From Ignavibacteria bacterium (lineage in GTDB: Bacteria > Bacteroidota > Ignavibacteria > Kapaibacteriales > UBA2268): a stretch of DNA of 64,000 bases. Made by a program: the position numbers and the translations under genes. Numbering within the stretch: the stretch's first letter is position 1; each line of letters starts with the position of its first letter. Location: positions 1 to 64,000 of the forward strand of contig JAERMQ010000006.1 in the NCBI GenBank assembly GCA_016844745.1, in the 5' to 3' direction. Below are positions 1 through 8,603 of this stretch, one piece after another. The notes beneath the pieces were generated by a model. It was not told where the DNA came from. It saw nothing but the letters and a program-made list of their open reading frames with translations, and ran no database searches.

Positions 1-31
1 CTTCGGCTGTGTAAACTTTTTTCTTTTTCAT
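1..31 (-). CDS. 5' end of a gene, probably an IS3-type transposase OrfA (partial)
   Basis: Only the first ten codons lie in the window, reading MKKKKVYTAE on the minus strand, with a strong ribosome site (GGAGG at 36-40) five bases before the ATG. This basic start followed by Y-T-x-E is typical of the small helix-turn-helix OrfA proteins of IS3-family elements, which act with OrfB to move the element. The identification rests on very few residues and is an inference. A palindrome just upstream (99-120) could lie at the element's end. Confidence 0.35.
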   Translation of the reverse strand, partial: MKKKKVYTAE

Positions 32-98
32 TTAACCTCCAAATGATTATTAACAAAATTCTTACCATATTTTGTTGTTTTTCATCTGGTGCAAAACA

Positions 99-137
99 GT
101 TCTACTGTTTTTGGTAGAACAGACATCCTTGTCTGTT
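99..137. repeat. Two adjoining short palindromes, possible IS terminus
   Basis: GTTCTAC at 99-105 pairs with GTAGAAC at 114-120. The overlapping AACAGACA at 118-125 pairs with TGTCTGTT at 130-137. On the minus strand the element-like side begins TGTTCTACC (121 down to 113), and TG is the usual outer dinucleotide of IS3-family ends. The outer boundary of the putative element may therefore be near 121. The opposite end lies outside the window. Confidence 0.4.
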
Positions 138-178
138 TGAATACAATTTGGTATTATAAACAAGGAAATTATATAACA

Positions 179-217
179 AATCCCCCAATTTCTTATTTTA
201 TTAGATATTGGGGGATT
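179..217 (-). terminator. Hairpin after nuoI, likely terminator
   Basis: AATCCCCCAAT (179-189) and ATTGGGGGATT (207-217) form an 11-bp perfect stem with a 17-base loop, 48 bases beyond the nuoI stop. On the minus strand the stem is followed by a T-rich but interrupted stretch. It fits the end of the nuoGHI transcript. Confidence 0.5.
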
Positions 218-264
218 ATTTTAAGATAATGCGAGCAAAAGTAATTGTTCAGTAAGATTTCATA

Positions 265-771
265 TTAATAATTTTTGAATTGTCTTAAAAATTCCAATCT
301 CTCTTCAAGTTTAGCAATTGGTACCAGCAGGTTTTCCTTACCTAAAATAGCATCCCGTTTATTCTCGAAAACCAATTCATAGTCCTTACTCATAACAATA
401 GCTTCTTCAGGGCACACCTCTTCGCAGAAACCGCAGAATATGCATCGAAGCATGTTAATTTCGAACTTTACGGGATAACGCTCTTTGTCGCGTTCTGTTT
501 CGGAAGCCTGCACTTCAATTGCAACAGCAGGGCATACACGCGAACACAAACCACATGCAACACAACGCTCACCATCGGCATCATCAACCAATACAGGACG
601 ACCGCGATATGAACCGGTCGGCTCCCAACGTTCTTCAGGATATTGACGAGTAAATTTCGGGAATTTGAAAAACTGCTTAATAGTTATCCCTAATCCTTTG
701 GCTATTTCTGGAAGGTATATGCTTTCCCAGAAATTTAATCTCGCCGATTCAGATTTATCAGGTCTATTCAT
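265..771 (-). CDS. nuoI: NADH-quinone oxidoreductase subunit I
   Basis: This is the peripheral-arm ferredoxin subunit of respiratory complex I, which passes electrons between iron-sulfur clusters towards the quinone site. Two perfect 4Fe-4S motifs are visible: C70, C73, C76 with C80-P, and C110, C113, C116 with C120-P. These are the ligands of clusters N6a and N6b. The length of 168 residues is normal. The gene is the last of nuoG-nuoH-nuoI, 27 bases after nuoH. The membrane subunits nuoJKLMN that often follow nuoI are absent here; a terminator-like hairpin and a probable transposase gene come instead. Confidence 0.95.
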   Translation of the reverse strand: MNRPDKSESARLNFWESIYLPEIAKGLGITIKQFFKFPKFTRQYPEERWEPTGSYRGRPVLVDDADGERCVACGLCSRVCPAVAIEVQASETERDKERYPVKFEINMLRCIFCGFCEEVCPEEAIVMSKDYELVFENKRDAILGKENLLVPIAKLEERLEFLRQFKNY

Positions 772-798
772 TTATAACCTATGTATTTTTCAAAAGAA

Positions 799-1860
799 TC
801 ATATAATAAATAAAATTATTCCGGTAACAGCAATATTCAACAGAGCTAATGGCAGAAGCATCCGCCAGCCCATGTGCATTAATTGGTCATAACGGAAACG
901 CGGTACAGTCCATCGTACCCAGATAATAAAGAATATTACTGCCAATAATTTAAATAAAAATACCGCTAACTGAACTATTCCGAGCGCTATTGAACCGGTT
1001 TGTAATCCGAGCCACTCCTGTGGGAATGGTAAATGCCACCCACCGAAGAAAAGCAATATAAGTAAAATTGACCCAGTAGCCATGTTAGAATATTCAGCTA
1101 AAAAGAACATTCCGAATTTCATACCCGAATATTCGGTATTATAACCACCGACAAGCTCAGGCTCGGCTTCCGGTAAGTCAAAAGGTGTCCGGTTCATTTC
1201 TGCAAAGGAAGAAACCATGAAAATAATAAATGCCAATGGCTGTGCGAATATATTCCAATGCCAGAACCAACCTTTTTGATGAGTAACAATATCGGAAAGC
1301 GAAAATGAACCGCAAATCATCAAAACACCAATAATAGCAAGCCCCATGGAAAGTTCATAAGAAATCATTTGTGCAGCAGAGCGTAGTCCGCCAAGAAGCG
1401 AGTATTTGCTATTCGAAGACCATCCGGCAAGAGTTAATCCATAAACGCCAACTGAAGTCATTGCTAAAATAAATAAAATTCCGATGTTAAGATTTGGCGC
1501 CACACCCATTACTATTTCTTTAACTGTTCCATCTGCCATTGTGATTTTTACAGGGTCGGCAAAAGGAATAACCGCATAAACAACAATTGCAATACCCATA
1601 GAAATGACAGGAGCAAACTGGTGAAATCGCTTGAAGGCAAGTTTTGGAAAAATATCTTCCTTCATAAATAATTTAATAACGTCTGCAAAAGGTTGCAGTA
1701 AGCCGAATGGTCCAGCCCTGTTTGGTCCGATTCTGCCTTGAATGAATGCCGAAATTTTACGTTCCAAATATACCTGAACTGCCGCTCCGAGCAAAATAAA
1801 TGTGACTAATACCATTCCTTTGATAAGGACTTCGATGATGGTTAATAATAAATCGTTCAT
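799..1860 (-). CDS. nuoH: NADH-quinone oxidoreductase subunit H
   Basis: This is the membrane subunit of complex I that helps form the quinone chamber where the membrane and peripheral arms meet. It has 353 residues and about eight hydrophobic segments. The family signatures are present: GRIGPNRAGP at residues 42-51, and EMNRTPFDLPEAEPELVGG at 221-239, the conserved acidic loop near the quinone tunnel. It sits between nuoG (57 bases upstream) and nuoI (27 bases downstream) and is surely cotranscribed with them. Confidence 0.96.
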   Translation of the reverse strand: MNDLLLTIIEVLIKGMVLVTFILLGAAVQVYLERKISAFIQGRIGPNRAGPFGLLQPFADVIKLFMKEDIFPKLAFKRFHQFAPVISMGIAIVVYAVIPFADPVKITMADGTVKEIVMGVAPNLNIGILFILAMTSVGVYGLTLAGWSSNSKYSLLGGLRSAAQMISYELSMGLAIIGVLMICGSFSLSDIVTHQKGWFWHWNIFAQPLAFIIFMVSSFAEMNRTPFDLPEAEPELVGGYNTEYSGMKFGMFFLAEYSNMATGSILLILLFFGGWHLPFPQEWLGLQTGSIALGIVQLAVFLFKLLAVIFFIIWVRWTVPRFRYDQLMHMGWRMLLPLALLNIAVTGIILFII

Positions 1861-1917
1861 AGTTGATATTATATATTTTATTTCATATTAATCAAAAACC
1901 AAGTTAGAAGCATCGGT

Positions 1918-3687
1918 TTATTCAGGCTTCATAACATGCGATTGATAAGCAAATAATTTCGGGTCGGGTTGCTCTCCTTTTCCGAGTACTAATCCTGAAT
2001 ATTCGTCTAATTTATCATAAGTCATACCTTGAAATTGAGAATACAGTCCTGCAATTTCATTGAAAATATCTTTGGATGACTTGTAAGCCCATCCGGCGCC
2101 AAGTAGATTTGCTATATTCTGAAGTGAACGCCAGCTCTGCCGGCAGTTCCGTTGCTCTGAATGAGTCCATCGGTCATTCTCTGCACCGAATTTATCTAAC
2201 CGGCTTTGCTTCATTCCCATAAACCTCAGATTTTCCTTAGTTACGAGAGCTGGCGAAAAATGCTGCACTCTATCATTTATGTTAATGAAGGTACCCTCGC
2301 TTTCGGCATAGGTTGTTGCAGGAATGATAATATCCGCATTTTCCATATACCCGAAATTATTACTCGCATGAATAATAAACAATTCAAGCTTGCTTAAAAC
2401 CTTTAATAGCTCGGGAAATGCTGAGAGGTCGTCCTCCATAAGATAAAGAGCCTTAATACTGCCGGTATTGATTTTCTCAACTAATGAATTGATTTTAATT
2501 CCATCAGTTCCCAGGTTACAGAAAATACTTGCACCTTTGCTATTTGGAGTAATATCGGAAGTGGACAATTTCCCATCCGCAAATTTGTTATCAATCCGTG
2601 GTATGAAATCGATGTTATGTGATTTGATAATTTTTTTTGCAAACTTCTGCAAAATATAATTATCTTCATTGGTGGCATAAGGTGAACCGATGAACATTAT
2701 CTCGGTAGATTTGATTTTCCTCAAATGATAAGCAGCAGCATCATAAGCCAGTTCCCATGTATTATTATTTTGCCCGTTTCCGTTTTTAATGATTGGGTCG
2801 AGAGTTCGATTGGAATTAATTTTCTCGTATCCGTTTAGTCTGCCGAAATCGCACATCCAGTATTTATTAACATACATGTTTGTTCGCGGTTCGACCCTAA
2901 GGATTTCATTATTTCTTATTCCCAATTTTATATTGCATCCTCGTGAGCAACCGGTACAAATCGAATCATTGAAACTCATATCCCAAACACGTGCCTTGAA
3001 CCGGAAATCAGAGCTTGTAAGAGCACCGACGGGGCATATATCGATTACATTCATGGAATATGGATTATCAAATTTTTCACCCTTGACAAGTTGAATTGTA
3101 ACATGGTCGTTTCTATTAACAAATCCGATAACATCCTGCTCTGCTACTTCGGTTGCGAATCTGATACACCTGGAGCATGAAATACAGCGCTCTGCATCAA
3201 AAATGATTTTATCACTCCATTCCACCCGTTTTGGCTTATAATTTTTTACCTCATCAAACCGGCTACTGCCGGATGAGTGATTGAAAGCGTATTCCTGCAA
3301 TTTACATTGCCCTGCTTCATCGCATATCGGACAATCGAGTGGGTGATTGATTAACAGGAATTCCATAACTGATTGCCGGGCTTCAACTGCTCGTTTGGAT
3401 TGCGTTAGAACATTCATGCCATCGCTGATTTGGGTTGCGCATGCTATTGATAATTTGGGGAAATACATTATAACAGGATTACCAAGCGAATCCTTTTCAA
3501 AACTTCCGTCGGGTAGTCTTTTCGGAAGACCTACATCAACAAGACACATCCGGCAATTACCTGAAACCGATAATTCAGGATGCCAACAGAAATGGGGAAT
3601 TTGAATATTATTTTCCTCGGCTGCTTCAATTATTGTTTTTCCACTTTCAACCTGAATCCGAACGTCATCAATAATTATTTGCGGCAT
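1918..3687 (-). CDS. nuoG: NADH-quinone oxidoreductase subunit G (short form)
   Basis: This peripheral-arm subunit of complex I carries several iron-sulfur clusters. The 2Fe-2S ligands are C34, C45, C48 and C83. The N5 set is H115, C119, C122 and C128. The N4 set is C168, C171, C174 and C218. A further CxxCxxxC plus Cys set (C244, C247, C251, C279) matches the N7 cluster that only some bacteria keep. The molybdopterin-oxidoreductase-like domain follows but is short: 589 residues in all, against roughly 700-900 in many NuoG proteins. The start has a GGAG site. No nuoE or nuoF lies upstream, so the nuo genes are split in this genome. Confidence 0.93.
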   Translation of the reverse strand: MPQIIIDDVRIQVESGKTIIEAAEENNIQIPHFCWHPELSVSGNCRMCLVDVGLPKRLPDGSFEKDSLGNPVIMYFPKLSIACATQISDGMNVLTQSKRAVEARQSVMEFLLINHPLDCPICDEAGQCKLQEYAFNHSSGSSRFDEVKNYKPKRVEWSDKIIFDAERCISCSRCIRFATEVAEQDVIGFVNRNDHVTIQLVKGEKFDNPYSMNVIDICPVGALTSSDFRFKARVWDMSFNDSICTGCSRGCNIKLGIRNNEILRVEPRTNMYVNKYWMCDFGRLNGYEKINSNRTLDPIIKNGNGQNNNTWELAYDAAAYHLRKIKSTEIMFIGSPYATNEDNYILQKFAKKIIKSHNIDFIPRIDNKFADGKLSTSDITPNSKGASIFCNLGTDGIKINSLVEKINTGSIKALYLMEDDLSAFPELLKVLSKLELFIIHASNNFGYMENADIIIPATTYAESEGTFININDRVQHFSPALVTKENLRFMGMKQSRLDKFGAENDRWTHSEQRNCRQSWRSLQNIANLLGAGWAYKSSKDIFNEIAGLYSQFQGMTYDKLDEYSGLVLGKGEQPDPKLFAYQSHVMKPE

Positions 3688-3804
3688 TAACGATATCTCC
3701 GTTAAGGTACTTTATTGAAAATAAAACTAACTAAAATAACTTTGCAAATTACAAATTTTTTTACGTAAATAAAACAGATGTTAAAAATTAAGTTTGGATT
3801 GGAT

Positions 3805-4578
3805 TTATTGTATGTGAGGTTCGATTTCGGCTTCTATAAGGCGCCAAATCTTTTGACAGGGAAAGTTATTTTGATAAAGAGCCTTACCTATAATGACCGA
3901 ATCAATTCCACTGGTGAAGTATTTATTCACTTCCCAAAGTTGCTGTGGTGTCTTTGCTGAACGGTATAAAGTTAATCTTACACTGAAATCTGAAGCAATC
4001 CTGGCTAACATTTCCAAATCAGGGATTGTATTCTTTTCAATTGAATCCTGGTCGCAAATTATCAACCTGTTTCCGCCATTATTTTTTACAAAGCCCGCAT
4101 AATCCCTGATTGAAATATTCGAAATAATATCCTTATTAACTATTTTATCTTTTTGAAATTTAATAAAAAATGAAACTCTTGATGGTGAAAATTCTTTTAT
4201 CAGTTCTTTTGCGGCATCGGGGTCAATTGTCAGTAAATCCTCAATAATAATTCTATGAATTCCATTATTGAGATAATTTCGACATTCTTCGTAAGAATGA
4301 AAATTCGAATAAAGTTGAATAGGTATATTCAATTCAGGATTATCCATTATCCCGGCAATGTATAGGATGACACCGGAATTTATATCAAAATTACAACTAT
4401 TGAATGAATCTGAATTTGTTATTTGGATTGTTTTAGCGTTCTCACGCCGCCAAAGTTTACATAATTCCATTGGATTATCGGCAAATCCCTGGTAAAGTTC
4501 TTCAGTACCATTTTCTCCCGAAATGCAGGTTGAGCAATGACCATCAATCAATTCTATTTCGGGGATTACGAGAAGCAT
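3805..4578 (-). CDS. HisA-fold protein lacking catalytic and phosphate-binding residues
   Basis: The 257-residue protein follows HisA (ProFAR isomerase of histidine synthesis) along its length. It opens IPEIELIDG like the HisA strand 1 (PAIDLxDG), has RLIICDQDSIEKNT at 171-184 where HisA has the TDIDRDGT strand, and ends DSVIIGKALYQNNF like VIVGKALYEG. Key positions have changed: the first catalytic Asp is E9, the second (in VSLD) is near F138, the first phosphate loop GGGIR reads YSNFH at 90-94, and the ASGGV loop reads LYRSA at 204-208. If the alignment holds, it cannot be a normal isomerase and is probably a pseudoenzyme or has a new ligand. There are no other his genes nearby; ruvA lies downstream on the same strand. 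Confidence 0.6.
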   Translation of the reverse strand: MLLVIPEIELIDGHCSTCISGENGTEELYQGFADNPMELCKLWRRENAKTIQITNSDSFNSCNFDINSGVILYIAGIMDNPELNIPIQLYSNFHSYEECRNYLNNGIHRIIIEDLLTIDPDAAKELIKEFSPSRVSFFIKFQKDKIVNKDIISNISIRDYAGFVKNNGGNRLIICDQDSIEKNTIPDLEMLARIASDFSVRLTLYRSAKTPQQLWEVNKYFTSGIDSVIIGKALYQNNFPCQKIWRLIEAEIEPHIQ

Positions 4579-4587
4579 TTTATAAAT

Positions 4588-4667
4588 TAAGAATTATGAA
4601 TTACGAATTATGAATTATAAATTGACCATTAAGCATTGACCATTAACCATTAAGCATTGACCATTAA
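4588..4667. repeat. Tandem 7-mer and 14-mer arrays between hisA-like gene and ruvA
   Basis: From about 4588 to 4620, GAATTAT/GAATTAC-type 7-mers repeat. From 4621 to 4667 a 14-base unit, ATTGACCATTAAGC with variant ATTGACCATTAACC, repeats about three times. The array runs directly into the ruvA stop codon (4664-4666). The same units recur elsewhere: the 7-mer at 40224-40318 and 55164-55192, and the 14-mer on the other strand at 57042-57097. Confidence 0.85.
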
Positions 4668-5266
4668 ATAACAGCATGTCTGAGAGCGGATTTTATAATT
4701 TGTTCGGCAGTAGTAATATCAGATTTCAATTCTTTGATAGCTAATCCTACTGCGCGTTCAGCAGAAAGACGGTTATATCCCAAAGTTTGGAGCGCTCCAA
4801 TTGCTTCCTGCCTAATCAAAAATAATTTATCATCCGGTTTCTGAGCGCCGGAAAAAGGTTCCAATTTAATAATCTTTTCTTTGAGTTCGAGAAGAATTCT
4901 TTCTGCTGTTTTTTTTCCAATACCCGGAAGTTTTGTCAGGGCAAAGGCATTGTTCCTGAGTATATGTTCCCTGAGTTCTGTGGCAGTAATTGATGAAAGA
5001 ATACTTATTGCAATTTTAGGTCCGATACCGGATATTGAGATTAGCATTTTGAAAGCCTCTCTTTCAGTTTCAGTGGAAAATCCGAAAAGCTGAACCATAT
5101 CTTCCCGAAAATGGAAGTATGTGAATAACTTCGCTTCTTCGCCAATTGCCGGCAACTTTTCGGATGTATTAACTGAAACTAAAAGAGAAAATCCAACTCC
5201 GTTACATTCGATAACTATTTCAGTCGACAATCTTTCAATCAGAATTCCACGAATTCTGGAAATCAA
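4664..5266 (-). CDS. ruvA: Holliday junction DNA helicase subunit RuvA
   Basis: RuvA binds the four-way DNA junction and loads the RuvB motor for branch migration in recombination repair. The 200-residue protein has the N-terminal OB fold (MISRIRGILIER). Two helix-hairpin-helix motifs follow: SGIGPKIAISIL near 79-90 and LPGIGKKTAERILLELKEK near 113-131. A C-terminal UBA-like domain ends it. The start is TTG, supported by a good AGGAG site seven bases upstream. ruvB and ruvC are not in this window. It sits only 11 bases beyond the start side of the large secreted protein gene that ends at 5277, so the two could be cotranscribed. Confidence 0.96.
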   Translation of the reverse strand: MISRIRGILIERLSTEIVIECNGVGFSLLVSVNTSEKLPAIGEEAKLFTYFHFREDMVQLFGFSTETEREAFKMLISISGIGPKIAISILSSITATELREHILRNNAFALTKLPGIGKKTAERILLELKEKIIKLEPFSGAQKPDDKLFLIRQEAIGALQTLGYNRLSAERAVGLAIKELKSDITTAEQIIKSALRHAVI

Positions 5267-5276
5267 ATTATAGCTC

Positions 5277-8200
5277 CTATTCCTTAATCAATTTTATATT
5301 ATAAACCTGGGTATTAATGTTAGCTTTCAAAAAGTAAATTCCTGGTGGATAATTGCTAAGACTAATTTGATATTCACCTGTAGAAGAATTCATGATTTCA
5401 TTTGTCTCAAGTAATCGTTCACCGATTAAGTTGGAAACAATAAAATTTACTGATTCTCCCGCAGTGGAATTTATCGTTATGGTAAACAAACCGTTGCTGG
5501 GATTAGGGAAAACAGAAATTTGATTAGTTAAACCGTCAATTTCCGGGACATCTGTTGTCATAGGAAATGCATCGGAAAAAATTGTACAGCCGTTTGTATC
5601 GGTTATTTTAACTTTATATGTACCAATTTTTTGTATTTTATAAATTTGCTTTGTAGCATTAGGTATCAATGTATCATTAATAAACCATTGATAAGCAAAA
5701 GCAGGTGAAGACATTAAATCTAATGCACTGTATTTTGATATTGTCGGTTTAGTTGGTTTGGTTAAATATTTTAAAACGAAAGTCTCGGAATTTGATACAC
5801 AACCATCTTTTGTAGTTCCCGTTACACTATAAGTTCCGGGTTGTTTTACGGTAATCTTTCTGTCGGATTCACCCGATGACCATTTATACTGGCTAAATCC
5901 CAAGCCTGCAGTTAAAGATATGTTAATAACCGAATCGCCTTCACACAGAGGATAATTACCCCCGGGAGTAATTAACATTTGAGGGTATGTAAAAACAGTT
6001 ACTTTAACGCTGTTTGATTTGGCATTGCAACCTTTTCCATCTTGAACTATTATGTTGTAAGAACCGGATTTTTTAATAACAATTTGTTTTGATACTTCGC
6101 CGTTTGACCAAAGATAACCTGGAAATTCAATTTTTGATGATAAAATAACGCTATCACCCTCGCAAAAACTTGTATTTCCGGTAACTTGAACTTCGGGTTC
6201 GGGCAAATTACATTCGTTTATCGGAGCTTCCCAAATTCCATTGCCAAATGTAGCTGCGCGAATCTTTTTAGCGCCATAATGGATATCAAGTTCTGTTACA
6301 ATTACGTTTGGAAGACCTGAACCATATAATTCCCAATACCCGGAACTATAATCAGAATAGTACACACCAATATCAGTACCAATATAGAGTCTGTCCGGAG
6401 AATACTTTTGATAAACAATAAAATTTACAGCAACATTAGGGAGATTACCCGATAAGGGTAACCAGGTAGTTCCGTTGTATTCATAAACCTTAGAGCCTGC
6501 TTTATAACCGTCATTTGTTACCCAAATCCGTTTGGGATTTAATGGGTCAACAGCTATTGATGAAACATTATCAGTTGGAGCACTCAAACTTGCCCAAGTA
6601 GTACCACCATTATATGTAGCATAGACACGATTGTAAACTGCACAATAAATAGTATTTGCATCATTTGGCGCTACAGCAATGAATTGAATTTTGCTATAGA
6701 CCGGAAAGGTTGATATCCTTTTCCAACTTCCGCCTTTATCGGTAGATTTCCATGGATAAGTATAACCCACATAAATAGTACTTGGATTTTGGGGGTCAAG
6801 GGCTATAGGTGAAACCCAGCGACCATCTTCTCCAGTTGTATTTTTATTAATCATTGAGAAAAAAGAAACTCCTCCGTCAACAGAACGGACGAAGGAACCA
6901 TTATATTGAGATGCGTAAACATTTTTAGGGTCTTTAGGGTTAATAGCACAGTCCATACCATCACCTCCTGCTGCATTCATCCAGGTGCCGCTACGAAGCA
7001 TGCTTGTTCCGTTATCCTGAGCTCCCGAAATAATAACGTTCGGGTCTTGTTGAGATACACTAATTGAATAAAATTGAGTAATTGCCAAACCGTCGGTTAA
7101 ATCCTTCCAGGAATTACCCTGGTCGGTCGATTTATATAATCCTCCATCATTTGCAGAGAATAGTACTTCTTTATTCGAAGTGAATACAAGGTCATGATGG
7201 TCGGCATGAACAAAAGGTTTATTATAATATCCTGTCCAATGAGCAACCATTTTCCAGGTAGAACCTACATCACCGGACATCCAAATATTTATTCCACCTA
7301 TAAATATTTTACCCTCATCATAAGGAGAAACAGCTAAGGCTAAATCATACCAACCCTGACCACGATTTGCATCATTACCGGTGCCATCTTGCCAACCAAG
7401 AATATTTACCATGTTAGAACTACTGGATGTTTCATTCCAGGTTTTTCCTTTATCATCCGAATAAAGGAAGGACTGAAAAGCACCGCTTTGATTAGCTCCT
7501 AAAGCATAAATATTATTTGGACCAACGGGAGTAACAGCAATAGCTATCCTATTGCAATCTGAAATTGATTTAATCAAAGCCCATGAATCACCGCTATTTT
7601 CGGATTTATAAATTGAACTTTGCGAAGACCAACCCCTTGTGGAGGCATAGACAATATCAGGATTCCCCGGTGCGAATTCCATATCGATAAAGTTTATACC
7701 TTTTACTGCTCCAGTCCATGAATTACCACCGTTGGTAGTTTTATAAATACCATCGTTGGTAGTAGCTAAAACTAAATTAGGGTTGGTTGGATGAACTAAA
7801 ATTCGACCGATTTTTTTGCCATTGGCAAGCTCATAAGCTAAATTAGTTATTGTCCATGTGTCCCCTCCATCAACAGTTTTCACAATCCCTATACTAAATG
7901 GACTTGGAGGAGAGGCGTTTGCACCGTCGGCATCTCCGGTTGCTACATATACTATATTCGGATTAGTCGGAGAAATTGCGATATCTGAAATACCGATAGA
8001 AAGAAAATTTGTAAATGGAAATTTTTGCCATGATGTCCCGCCATCGAGAGATTTCCAGACACCACCACCGGCAGAACCTATCCAGATATTATTTTCGTTT
8101 GATGGGTCGAGCCGGACAATATTAATTCTTCCAAGTCCGTCGGTGGCTTTGCCGGCATTATTTTTTGGTCGTATTGAAGGACCAATTGATGTCCAGGTTG

Positions 8201-8534
8201 AAGCTAATAATTGGTTTTTAGGTTTCTTGGAATTTAAGAATTTCTGTGTTTCGTTGTATATTTTCAGGGCATCAGGGAATTTGCCGTCACTTGTAACGCG
8301 TTTTTCCCAGAAATATTCCCATCTTTTGTATTGTTTAAAGCCGCGAGCTTGCGTACCATCCGGATTATCCCAATAACCTTCATAAGCTTTTTTAATGTCG
8401 AAGAAAGTCGGATTAGGATTCTTATTTAATTCCAGCAATGCATCTAAATTTTTTTGTGATTGGGCAAGTATAATACATTGACTCATGAAAAAAATTGATG
8501 TAGCAGAAACTACTATTTTGAAGAAATTATTCAT
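5277..8534 (-). CDS. Secreted multi-BNR (sortilin/VPS10-like) protein with T9SS sorting domain
   Basis: This is a 1085-residue protein with a signal peptide (about 1-24). A region with at least ten Asp-box/BNR motifs (such as SLDGGTSW, TVDGGDTW, STDKGGSW) predicts one or two large beta-propellers, like the VPS10/sortilin fold. From about residue 785 come Ig-like or PKD-like repeats of the CEGDSVxLSS...YLWSNGE...SGxY type. The last ~80 residues are a type A T9SS sorting domain (VFPNPSNGLFTI ... YPPGIYFLK), which sends the protein through the outer membrane to be anchored or released. The function is unknown; glycosidase or adhesion roles are possible but unsupported. It is paralogous to the next gene upstream (8604-11855). 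Confidence 0.85.
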   Translation of the reverse strand: MNNFFKIVVSATSIFFMSQCIILAQSQKNLDALLELNKNPNPTFFDIKKAYEGYWDNPDGTQARGFKQYKRWEYFWEKRVTSDGKFPDALKIYNETQKFLNSKKPKNQLLASTWTSIGPSIRPKNNAGKATDGLGRINIVRLDPSNENNIWIGSAGGGVWKSLDGGTSWQKFPFTNFLSIGISDIAISPTNPNIVYVATGDADGANASPPSPFSIGIVKTVDGGDTWTITNLAYELANGKKIGRILVHPTNPNLVLATTNDGIYKTTNGGNSWTGAVKGINFIDMEFAPGNPDIVYASTRGWSSQSSIYKSENSGDSWALIKSISDCNRIAIAVTPVGPNNIYALGANQSGAFQSFLYSDDKGKTWNETSSSSNMVNILGWQDGTGNDANRGQGWYDLALAVSPYDEGKIFIGGINIWMSGDVGSTWKMVAHWTGYYNKPFVHADHHDLVFTSNKEVLFSANDGGLYKSTDQGNSWKDLTDGLAITQFYSISVSQQDPNVIISGAQDNGTSMLRSGTWMNAAGGDGMDCAINPKDPKNVYASQYNGSFVRSVDGGVSFFSMINKNTTGEDGRWVSPIALDPQNPSTIYVGYTYPWKSTDKGGSWKRISTFPVYSKIQFIAVAPNDANTIYCAVYNRVYATYNGGTTWASLSAPTDNVSSIAVDPLNPKRIWVTNDGYKAGSKVYEYNGTTWLPLSGNLPNVAVNFIVYQKYSPDRLYIGTDIGVYYSDYSSGYWELYGSGLPNVIVTELDIHYGAKKIRAATFGNGIWEAPINECNLPEPEVQVTGNTSFCEGDSVILSSKIEFPGYLWSNGEVSKQIVIKKSGSYNIIVQDGKGCNAKSNSVKVTVFTYPQMLITPGGNYPLCEGDSVINISLTAGLGFSQYKWSSGESDRKITVKQPGTYSVTGTTKDGCVSNSETFVLKYLTKPTKPTISKYSALDLMSSPAFAYQWFINDTLIPNATKQIYKIQKIGTYKVKITDTNGCTIFSDAFPMTTDVPEIDGLTNQISVFPNPSNGLFTITINSTAGESVNFIVSNLIGERLLETNEIMNSSTGEYQISLSNYPPGIYFLKANINTQVYNIKLIKE

Positions 8535-8603
8535 TTTATGCTTTTCAAAATTATTTAACCTCCAAACGAAAGGACGAAAATATTCTTAATAAATTTTTAA
8601 CTA

